Below, piece by piece: positions 1-7,343 of a stretch of DNA of 64,000 nt. The first letter of the stretch is position 1. Each line of letters begins with the position of its first letter. The translations under genes and the position numbers were made by a program. The stretch is from Alphaproteobacteria bacterium (GTDB lineage: Bacteria > Myxococcota_A > UBA796 > UBA2385), in NCBI GenBank assembly GCA_020632755.1, contig JACKEY010000013.1:62001-126000 (forward strand). Reading direction: 5' to 3'. The notes beneath the pieces were generated by a model. The model saw only the letters and a list, made by a program, of their open reading frames with translations, had not been told where the DNA came from and made no database searches.

Positions 1-1778
1 GGATCATCCTGGTCAATCGCCACACCGAGGCCCTGGTGCAGCGCGCTCGGGCCGAGATGCTCGGCCGCACCGACGCCGAGCTGTTCCCCGCCGAACAGGT
101 CGAGGGCTTCTGGGAGGAGGACGACCGCGTGCTGCGCGGCGAGGCCGACGTCTCCGAGCGGCTCGAGCAGCTGCAGGACGCCGACGGGGCGCTGCACCTG
201 ATCAGCACCCGCAAGGCGCTCGGACACGACCCGCGGGGGGAGCCCCTGGTCGTCGGCACCATCCGCGACGTCAGCGAGGCCCACCGCCGGCTGGACGCGC
301 AGGCGGCGCGGGCGCGCACCACCGCGGTGCTGCTCGAGCGCCTGACCGAGTCTTTCCCGATGGGCATCGCCCTGTTCGACGCCGACGGCACGCTGGCGCT
401 GGCGACGGGGCCCGACCTGCGGCGCATGGGGCTCACGCCCGAGCGGCTGGCCGGCGAGCCGCTGGAGGGGCTGGCGCCGCTGTGGCCGGAGGTCGTCGAG
501 ATGGTGCGCGGCGCGCTGCGGGGGGCGGTCAGCGCGCGCACCCTGCAGTGGAGAGGCGTGGAGCGCTTCGTGACCGTGTCGCCCGTCTACGCCGCCGACG
601 GCGCGATGGCGGGGGCGACCCTGATCAGCCAGGACCGCAGCCAGCAGCAGGCCATGGAGCACCGCCTGGCCGTCCTCGAGCGCATGGACTCCCTGGGCCG
701 GCTCGCTGGCGGCGTCGCCCACGACCTCAACAACCTGCTGTCCATCATGCTCATGGGCACCAGCGCGCTGCGCGACGCCCTCGCGGCCGAGGACGTGCCC
801 GCGGCAGCCGCCCACGCCGCCCTGCTCGAGCGCTCCATCGACCGCGGCTCGCGCCTGTCCCGGCAGCTGGTGGCCTTCGCCCGGCGCCAGGTCGGCCCGC
901 CGGCCATCGTCGACGTCGGCCGCGATCTCGAAGCCGTGCGCGTCTTCCTGGGCAGCCTGGTCGACTCCGAGGTCGACCTGCGGTTCACCGTGCCGACCGA
1001 GCCGATGCGCGTGCACCTGCAGCCCGGACAGCTCGAGCAGGTGCTGATCCACCTGGTGGGCCACGCGGCCCAGACCGCCAAGGCCCAGGTGCGGGTCGAG
1101 GTCGAGGGGCGCCGGCTGGACGGCGATCCCGAGCTGCGCCCGGGAGAGTACGTCTGCCTGCGGGTCCACGACGAAGGCCCCGCGCTGTCGCAAGAAGCGC
1201 GGGAGCGCCTGTTCGAGCCCTTCTTCGACCCGGACGGGCGGGGCGGCGGCATGGCCCTGGCGACCTGCTACGGCATCGCCCGCCAGGCCGGCGGTCGCGT
1301 TCGCGCCATCGCCGGACCGGACGGCGGCAACCTGATCGAGGTGCTGCTGCCGAGGACCCGCGAGCAGCCCCTGCGCGGCGGAGAGGCGCCCGCCCCGGCG
1401 CCGCGCACCCACGGCGGCGTGCGGGTCCTGCTGGTCGAGGACGACCCCGTGCTGCGCGAGCAGGTGCGCGAGTTCCTGCAGACCGCCGGTCACCGGGTGG
1501 TGGCCTGCGAAGACGGCATGGAGGCGCGCGACTGGCTGGAGGCCCAGGGCTTCGACGTCGACGTGGTCGTCAGCGACGTCGTGATGCCGCGCTGGACCGG
1601 CGTCGACCTCGCGGGCTTCATCGAGGGCCGGGTCCCGGTCGTGTTGATGACCGGGTTCATCGGCGACCGGGACCACGACCTGCCGGCCCTGGCCCGGCGC
1701 TTCCCCATCCTGGACAAGCCGGTGCGTCCCTCGCTGCTGCTCGAGGCGATCGCCCGGGCGGTCCCCGCCGCCGACTGA
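1..1778 (+). CDS. Hybrid sensor histidine kinase with receiver domain (5' partial)
   Basis: The reading frame is open from base 3, so the 5' end lies outside the window; a GTG at 36 is probably internal. The visible part has a PAS-like region, a second PAS-like region at about residues 95-200 (counted from 36), a HisKA box GGVAHDLNN with the phospho-accepting His near residue 229, a HATPase domain ending in LFEPFF, and a C-terminal receiver with VLLVEDD, acceptor Asp near 514 in SDVVMP, and LDKPV. Two-component signalling is the likely role; no N-terminal membrane segment can be seen. The ATPase domain is odd: the N-box Asn is His (LVGHAA), the DxG box reads DEGPA and the Gly-rich box reads GRGGGMAL. 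ATP binding may be weak or lost while the receiver looks intact. Confidence 0.9.
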   Translation, partial: IILVNRHTEALVQRARAEMLGRTDAELFPAEQVEGFWEEDDRVLRGEADVSERLEQLQDADGALHLISTRKALGHDPRGEPLVVGTIRDVSEAHRRLDAQAARARTTAVLLERLTESFPMGIALFDADGTLALATGPDLRRMGLTPERLAGEPLEGLAPLWPEVVEMVRGALRGAVSARTLQWRGVERFVTVSPVYAADGAMAGATLISQDRSQQQAMEHRLAVLERMDSLGRLAGGVAHDLNNLLSIMLMGTSALRDALAAEDVPAAAAHAALLERSIDRGSRLSRQLVAFARRQVGPPAIVDVGRDLEAVRVFLGSLVDSEVDLRFTVPTEPMRVHLQPGQLEQVLIHLVGHAAQTAKAQVRVEVEGRRLDGDPELRPGEYVCLRVHDEGPALSQEARERLFEPFFDPDGRGGGMALATCYGIARQAGGRVRAIAGPDGGNLIEVLLPRTREQPLRGGEAPAPAPRTHGGVRVLLVEDDPVLREQVREFLQTAGHRVVACEDGMEARDWLEAQGFDVDVVVSDVVMPRWTGVDLAGFIEGRVPVVLMTGFIGDRDHDLPALARRFPILDKPVRPSLLLEAIARAVPAAD

Positions 1779-1780
1779 GC

Positions 1781-1802
1781 CCGCCCCTCCTGCGAGGGGC
1801 GG
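1781..1802. terminator. Bidirectional hairpin terminator
   Basis: A perfect 9-base-pair GC stem (CCGCCCCTC with GAGGGGCGG, loop CTGC) lies between the convergent stop codons of the histidine kinase (1778) and the repeat lipoprotein (1809). It has no clear T-run, but its position and symmetry suit a terminator used from both sides. Confidence 0.75.
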
Positions 1803-1808
1803 TGCGCA

Positions 1809-4800
1809 TCAGTACGCTTCGCTGTTGTCTACGGCGGAGGTGCAGTTGAGGTCGTCGGCGTCGATGTCCGTGTCGGCGTCGTTGTCGATGCCGTCGTTGC
1901 ACTGGGCGCCGTCGGGATCGGTCTCGTCGTCCTCGAGCGAGATCCAGACGCTGGTGCAGACCGGGTCGGCCAGGTCGGTCCAGCCGTCCAGGTCGTTGTC
2001 GATGCCGTCGTTGCACTGGGTGGAGGGGTCGACCTCGGAGCTCGTGCTGCCGGTCAGGCAGCCGGGGTCGTCGCTGTCGACCAGGCCATCGTCGTCGTCG
2101 TCGACGCCGTTGTTGCAGTCGCCGCCGTCGTAGCCGTCGTCTTCGTACAGATCGCCGCTGCTGCCGCAGACGGGGTCGTCGGTGTCGATCCAGCCGTCGC
2201 CGTCGTCGTCGAGGCCGTTCTCGCACTCGTGGGTGTGTTCTTCGTCCCCGTCGAAGGCCGACGCGCAGCCGGGGTCGTCGCTGTCGACCAGCCCGTCGCC
2301 GTCGTCGTCGTCACCGTTGTTGCAGGCGAAGGCCGGCTCGTCGCCGGACTCGGTCGACAGCCACCAGCAGTCGGGGTCGTCGGCGTCGACCCAGCCGTCG
2401 CCGTCGCCGTCGGCGCCGTCGTCGCAGTCGCCGTCGCCCACGCCGACCTCGGAGTTGTCCCAGGCGTCGATGCAGTCGGCATCGTCGGCGTCGACATCAC
2501 CGTCGTCGTCGTTGTCGTCGAGATCGTTGCAGGCCAGCGTGCCCTCGCCGGTCTCGGCGGTGGCGACGATGCAGTCGGGGTCGTCGTCGTCGGTCCAGCC
2601 GTCGCCGTCGTTGTCGCTGCCGTCGCTGCAGGCTGCGCTCGGATCGGCCTCGGTCGGGTCGGTCGCGCTCCAGCAGCCCGGGTCGTCGGCATCGGCCAGG
2701 CTGTCGCCGTCGTCGTCCAGGCCGTCGTTGCAGGCCGCCCGGGTGAAGCCGATCTCCATGCCGTACAGGGCGCAGTCGGGGTCGTCGTCGTCGGTCCAGC
2801 CGTCGTCGTCGTCGTCGATCCCGTCGCTGCAGCTACCGGTGTCGCTGTCCTCGGAGTTGTCGAAGCCGTCGATGCAGTCCGGGTCGTCGGCGTCGATGTA
2901 GGTGTCCAGATCGTCGTCGATGCCGTTGGCGCAGGCCGCCACGTCGCGGGTGCCGTCTTCGTCGCCGGCGTCGAAGCAGTCGGCGTCGTCGGTGTCGATC
3001 CAGCCGTCACCGTCGCCGTCCTCACCGTCGTCGCAGTCCGACGACAGGGGGGCCTCGTCGCCGCCGAAGCCGTCGACGCAGTCTTCGTCTTCGGCGTCCG
3101 GGTCACCGTCGCCGTCGTCGTCGGCCAGGTTGTTGCAGGCCCACAGGGTGGTCCCGATCTCCTCGCCGTACAGCAGGCAGTCGGGATCGTCTTCGTCCGT
3201 CCAGCCGTCGTTGTCGTCGTCTTCGCCGTTGGCGCAGGACCGCTCGGCCGCCGACAGCTCGCTGTCCTGCCAGGCCACCGCGCAGTCGGGGTCGTCCGCG
3301 TCGGCGAAGCCGTCGCCGTCGTCGTCGCTGCCGTCGTTGCAGGCGAAGGCCGTGTACCCGGCCTCGTCGACGCCGGTCAGGCAGTCCAGGTCGTCGGCGT
3401 CGATCCAGCCGTCCTCGTCGTCGTCCTCGCCGTTGGCGCAGTCGTCGGCGTCGTTGTCCTCGACGTCGTCCCAGGCACTCGCGCAGCCGGGGTCGCTTCC
3501 GTCCACCCGCAGGTTGCCGTCGTTGTCGGCGCCGTCGTTGCACTCGGTGTCGCCGTAGCCGAGCTCCTCGTCCGCGCCGCCGGCGCAGTCGGGGTCGTCG
3601 GCGTCGATCCAGCCGTCGCTGTCGTCGTCCAGGCCGTTCTCGCAGTCGCCGATGTCCTCGTCGTCGTCCAGCGCGTCCATGCAGCCGGGGTCGTCGCCGT
3701 CGACCAGCCCGTCGCCGTCGTTGTCGCTGCCGTCGTTGCACTCGGTGCTGCCGAAGGACAGCTCCTCGTCGCCGGTCGCGCACTCCGGGTCGTCGGCGTC
3801 GGTCCAGCCGTCGCCGTCGTTGTCGGCCCCGTCGGCGCAGTCGGATGCGGCGGGTTCCTCGAGGTCGTCCCAGGCGTCGAAGCAGTCGTCGACGTCGTCG
3901 GCGTCGACCAGGTCGTCGCCGTCGTTGTCGTCGTCGTCGTTGCACTCGGTGTCGCCGAAGCCCACTTCCTCGACGCCGTCGGCGCAGTCCGGATCGGCTT
4001 CGTCGATCCAGCCATCGTGGTCGTTGTCCAGGCCGTCGTCACAGTCCGTGATCGGCGTGTCCTCGTCGTCGTCGTCACCGGTCAGGCAGCCGGGGTCGTC
4101 GGCGTCGACGAGCCCGTTGCCGTCGTTGTCGCTGCCGTCGTTGCACTCGTAGGCGGAGGTGCTGGGCGACTCGGTCGTCGTGTCGTAGCTGTCCAGGCAG
4201 GCGGGGTCGTCCAGATCGACCCAGCCGTCGCCGTCGTTGTCGATGCCGTCGCCGCAGGCGGCGCTGCCTTCGTAGTCGTCCCGCCCGTCGTCGCACTCGT
4301 CGTCTTCGGCGTCGATGTCGCCGTCGTCGTCGTCGTCGACGCCGTTGTTGCAGGCCGTGCTGGACGTCGCAGCGGTCTCTTCGCGGGCGGTGTCGCAGTC
4401 GGGGTCGTCTTCGTCGACCCAGCCGTCGTCGTCGTCGTCGATGCCGTTCGCGCAGCCGGCGGTCTCGTCGGTGTCGGTCGCGCTCGCGCAGTCGGCGTCG
4501 AGGGCGTCGATCAGCCCGTCACGGTCGTTGTCGGCGCCGTCGTTGCAGGCGCTGCTGCCGAAGCCCGACTCGGTGTCGCCGGTCGCGCAGTCGGGGTCGG
4601 CCGCGTCGGTCCAGCCGTCGCCGTCGTTGTCGGCGCCGTCCGTGCACTGGGCGACCTCGTCGTCGTCGTCCGCGCTCGCGCAGCCGCTGTCCGCCGCGTC
4701 GATCCGGCCGTCGCCGTCGTCGTCTTCGCCGTTGTTGCAGGCCGGACCGTCGGGGTCGAAGCCGAGCTCGTTGTCGCCGACGGCGCAGTCGGGGTCTTCG

Positions 4801-6086
4801 GTGTCCGTCCAGCCGTCGCCGTCGTTGTCCAGGCCATCGGCGCAGTCGTCGGCCTCGATCCGGTCCGACGCGCTCTCGCAGTCGGGGTCCAGGGCGTCGA
4901 TGCGGCCGTCGTCGTCGTTGTCGATGCCGTCGCTGCACTGGCTTCGGCCCTCGAAGCCGCCCTCGTCGTCGTCGTAGGGAGTCGAGCAGCCCAGGTCGTC
5001 GATGTCGGTCCAGCCGTCGCCGTCGTTGTCCTCGCCGTCTTCGCAGGCGGCCTCTTCGTCGTCGTCGAGGGCGTTCTCGCAGGCCACGTCCAGGCGATCG
5101 ATGTAGCCGTCGGCGTCGTTGTCCACGCCGTCGTTGCACTGCGTGTCGCCGAAGTCGAGCTCCTCGTCGCCCGTGGTGCAGTCGGGGTCTTCGTCGTCGA
5201 CCCAGCCGTCGCCGTCTTCGTCGATGCCGTTGTCGCAGGGCGGGCTGAACTCGTCGTCGTCGAGCGCGCTGCTGCAGTCGGGGTCGGCCTTGTCGGTGGC
5301 GCCGTCGTCGTCGTTGTCCAGGCCGTCGTTGCACTGGGTGTCGCCGTAGCCGTCCTCGGTCGAGCCGGTGGCGCAGTCGGGGTCGGCCAGGTCGACCCAG
5401 CCGTCGCCGTCGTCGTCGGCGCCGTTGCTGCAGGGGTCGGCTTCCGCATCGTCGGTGGCGCCGTCGCAGTCGGGGTCGGCCAGGTCGGTCAGGCCGTCGT
5501 CGTCGTTGTCGACGCCGTCGTTGCACTCGGTGTCGCCGTAGCCGAGCTCCTCGTCGCCGTCGGCGCAGTCGGGGTCGTCGGCGTCGGTGTAGCCGTCGAG
5601 ATCGTCGTCTTCACCGTTCTCGCACTGGGTGATCGGATCGTCGAGCAGCGACACGACCAGGTCGATGGTCTCGATCTGGTCGACGATGTAGCTGTGCGGC
5701 CCGCTCTCGTCGGTCTGCACGGTCAGGGTCGTGCCGAGCCAGCCCTGGACGCTCAGGGTGACGTCGGACTGGTTCGCGCCGGGCTGCAGCTCGATGACGG
5801 GCCAGCCCGCGCTGCCCACGGCGAACTCGATCACCAGCTCGAGATCGCCGTCTTCGTCGATGTCGGTCAGCGAGGTCCGGCTGTCGATGCTGTCGCCCTC
5901 GCTCCCGCTGAACGGGTCGGCGGCGTCGACGATCAGCAGCAGCCGGTCGGTGTTGCTCGAGACGGCGTCGAGATCGCCGTCCAGCACGACCTGCAGGCTG
6001 GTGCGGGCCTCGGGCTTCTGCTTGCAGCCGGTCAGGGCGCCAGCCGCAAGGAGCAGGGTCAGGGCAGGGGAGATCCGGGTCGTCAT
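1809..6086 (-). CDS. Giant lipoprotein with 38 Cys/Asp-rich repeats in alternating pairs
   Basis: The protein has 1425 residues. The start is the ATG at 6084-6086, which overlaps the upstream PEGA gene's stop by 4 bases and begins a lipoprotein signal ending in LTGC. About 120 residues of non-repetitive, probably beta-rich sequence follow, then 38 units of the form CNDGxDNDxDGxxDxxDPxC with linkers to the C terminus. The DxDxDG cores resemble calcium-binding loops and each unit has two flanking Cys, so an extracellular, calcium-stabilised and possibly disulphide-bonded rod is likely. Similar repeats occur in myxobacterial surface proteins. The frame stays open upstream to 7298, but that part overlaps the PEGA gene and has the composition of a shadow frame. 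Surface scaffold or adhesin is a guess; no enzymatic domain is visible. Confidence 0.88.
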   Translation of the reverse strand: MTTRISPALTLLLAAGALTGCKQKPEARTSLQVVLDGDLDAVSSNTDRLLLIVDAADPFSGSEGDSIDSRTSLTDIDEDGDLELVIEFAVGSAGWPVIELQPGANQSDVTLSVQGWLGTTLTVQTDESGPHSYIVDQIETIDLVVSLLDDPITQCENGEDDDLDGYTDADDPDCADGDEELGYGDTECNDGVDNDDDGLTDLADPDCDGATDDAEADPCSNGADDDGDGWVDLADPDCATGSTEDGYGDTQCNDGLDNDDDGATDKADPDCSSALDDDEFSPPCDNGIDEDGDGWVDDEDPDCTTGDEELDFGDTQCNDGVDNDADGYIDRLDVACENALDDDEEAACEDGEDNDGDGWTDIDDLGCSTPYDDDEGGFEGRSQCSDGIDNDDDGRIDALDPDCESASDRIEADDCADGLDNDGDGWTDTEDPDCAVGDNELGFDPDGPACNNGEDDDGDGRIDAADSGCASADDDDEVAQCTDGADNDGDGWTDAADPDCATGDTESGFGSSACNDGADNDRDGLIDALDADCASATDTDETAGCANGIDDDDDGWVDEDDPDCDTAREETAATSSTACNNGVDDDDDGDIDAEDDECDDGRDDYEGSAACGDGIDNDGDGWVDLDDPACLDSYDTTTESPSTSAYECNDGSDNDGNGLVDADDPGCLTGDDDDEDTPITDCDDGLDNDHDGWIDEADPDCADGVEEVGFGDTECNDDDDNDGDDLVDADDVDDCFDAWDDLEEPAASDCADGADNDGDGWTDADDPECATGDEELSFGSTECNDGSDNDGDGLVDGDDPGCMDALDDDEDIGDCENGLDDDSDGWIDADDPDCAGGADEELGYGDTECNDGADNDGNLRVDGSDPGCASAWDDVEDNDADDCANGEDDDEDGWIDADDLDCLTGVDEAGYTAFACNDGSDDDGDGFADADDPDCAVAWQDSELSAAERSCANGEDDDNDGWTDEDDPDCLLYGEEIGTTLWACNNLADDDGDGDPDAEDEDCVDGFGGDEAPLSSDCDDGEDGDGDGWIDTDDADCFDAGDEDGTRDVAACANGIDDDLDTYIDADDPDCIDGFDNSEDSDTGSCSDGIDDDDDGWTDDDDPDCALYGMEIGFTRAACNDGLDDDGDSLADADDPGCWSATDPTEADPSAACSDGSDNDGDGWTDDDDPDCIVATAETGEGTLACNDLDDNDDDGDVDADDADCIDAWDNSEVGVGDGDCDDGADGDGDGWVDADDPDCWWLSTESGDEPAFACNNGDDDDGDGLVDSDDPGCASAFDGDEEHTHECENGLDDDGDGWIDTDDPVCGSSGDLYEDDGYDGGDCNNGVDDDDDGLVDSDDPGCLTGSTSSEVDPSTQCNDGIDNDLDGWTDLADPVCTSVWISLEDDETDPDGAQCNDGIDNDADTDIDADDLNCTSAVDNSEAY
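1842..5624 (-). repeat. 38-unit protein repeat array (about 33 residues per unit)
   Basis: This is the coding array inside the giant lipoprotein. From unit 3 to unit 37 the units alternate strictly: odd units have Trp after the core (DGW[VTI]D), even units have another residue (L, R, A, Y, D or F). Linkers tend to alternate too, with G[YF]G[DS]T-type linkers after many odd units and an acidic DDDE-type linker after even units. The true period is therefore a pair of about 66 residues, present 19 times. The DNA is dominated by GAC/GTC-type triplets but is too diverged to be a recent exact duplication. Confidence 0.9.
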
Positions 6087-7204
6087 GGGGTGCTCACCAC
6101 GATGTCCCCTTCCGGCGTCGGGTCGGGGATGGATGCGTTGTACGCGATGACGCCGCCGGCGGTGGCCCCGCCGGCCACGACACCCAGGCCGGTCCACAGG
6201 AGCCAGGACTGGTGGGCGGGCGTGTAGGACTCGATGGTGGACTCGGCGCCCCGGAGCTTCGCCTTCCAGTGGCTGCTGCCCTTCTCGCGGACGTCGATGC
6301 GGGTCTGGGCGCTGCCCTTCTGCGCGTCGTCGACGGCCAGGGTGTAGCGCCCGCGCTCGAGCTCGGGCAGGCGCACCCGCCGGCCGGAGCCGACCAGCAC
6401 GCCGTTGAGCCGGACGGTGGCCTTGCCCGACGGGGTCTTCACCACGAGCGCGGCGCCCTTCTCGGGCAGCTTGGCGCTGACCTCGCCCTTGCGGCCGTCG
6501 CTGGTGTCGACGGTGCGGAGCACGGCGGCGTAGCCCCGGAGCTCCATCAGCACCTGGTGCTCGCCGGGCTCGACGGCGTCCAGGCTCAGGGGGGTCTGGC
6601 CGACGGCCTGGCCGTCCAGGAAGACGTTGGCGCCCTCCGGGCGGCTCTCGACCACGAAGCGCCCGTCGCTGCTGCTCAGGTTCTCGACCAGCAGCAGGTT
6701 CTGGCCGCGCTCGAAGCGGAACTCGCCGGACCGGGCCTCGTAGCCTTCCTTCTTGAGCTCCCACTCGTACTTGCCGGGGTCCAGGTCGCTGACGCGGACC
6801 GGGGCGATGTACTCCTCGCGGCGGTTGAGGGTCAGGGTGGCGCCCAGGGGCTCGACGACGAACTCGACGGTGCCGTTGCCGGCGACCATCGCGGCGTTGA
6901 GGTCCACGGTCTTGCCGTCGCCGACGGTGACGCGTCGCACGAAGGGATCGAAGAAGTCGGCCGCGACCCGCACGGTGTGGGTGCCCGCCGCCAGCGGGCC
7001 GGTGTACGGCACCTCGCCGACGCGCACGTTGTCCACCCAGACCTGGGCGCCGGGGGTGGCCGAGGTCACCTTGAGGGTGCCCTGGCCGTCGCGTGGCAGC
7101 TCGGCGGGGCCGCCGTCCTGCGCGAAGGCCGGACCGGGGAGGAGGGGGAGGAGGCAGACGGCGCCCAGCAGGGCGACCGCGCGGAAGGAGGTCCGTGTGG
7201 GCAC
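6083..7204 (-). CDS. PEGA-domain protein with signal peptide and C-terminal membrane segment
   Basis: The protein has 373 residues. I chose the GTG at 7202-7204 because GAGGAG sits just upstream and it begins a signal peptide ending near PAFAQ. The frame extends to 7312 but that extension is Pro/Arg-rich and unlikely. At least three PEGA-type beta modules follow: GTLKVTSATPGAQVWVD, FVVEPLGATLTLN, and FVVESRPEGANVFLDGQAVG with the typical PGEHQV ending, plus a weaker one near 255-300. A hydrophobic segment near 340-362 (LLWTGLGVVAGGATAGG) may anchor the C terminus. PEGA domains are associated with the cell surface; the ligand is unknown. The stop overlaps the start of the giant repeat lipoprotein (ATGA), so the two are translationally coupled and probably act together. 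Confidence 0.88.
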   Translation of the reverse strand: MPTRTSFRAVALLGAVCLLPLLPGPAFAQDGGPAELPRDGQGTLKVTSATPGAQVWVDNVRVGEVPYTGPLAAGTHTVRVAADFFDPFVRRVTVGDGKTVDLNAAMVAGNGTVEFVVEPLGATLTLNRREEYIAPVRVSDLDPGKYEWELKKEGYEARSGEFRFERGQNLLLVENLSSSDGRFVVESRPEGANVFLDGQAVGQTPLSLDAVEPGEHQVLMELRGYAAVLRTVDTSDGRKGEVSAKLPEKGAALVVKTPSGKATVRLNGVLVGSGRRVRLPELERGRYTLAVDDAQKGSAQTRIDVREKGSSHWKAKLRGAESTIESYTPAHQSWLLWTGLGVVAGGATAGGVIAYNASIPDPTPEGDIVVSTP

Positions 7205-7343
7205 GGGGCTCCTCGGGATGCGGGTGGGGGCGGGAGGTCCGGAGTCGGCCCTTCCGGGGCGAGGACGGAGGGTAGCAGCTACCAGGGGAGGGCTCCACCC
7301 GTCCTGCATCACGCTTCGTCCCGTCCCGAGGCGGGCGCCGGGC

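Noticed and set aside
1842..5624. The repeat array as a CRISPR or transposon repeat
   Set aside because: Units are diverged at DNA level, in frame, and form a coding repeat without spacers.
2229..6227. A 1332-codon open frame on the + strand rich in Val, Ala and Gly
   Set aside because: It is the exact antisense of the Asp-rich repeat array (GAC reads as GTC). It has no domain and no coherent start, while the minus strand has a lipoprotein signal and conserved Cys.
6087..7298. N-terminal extension of the giant lipoprotein frame
   Set aside because: The frame is open but overlaps the PEGA gene and is Arg/Pro-rich; the ATG at 6086 has a proper lipoprotein signal.
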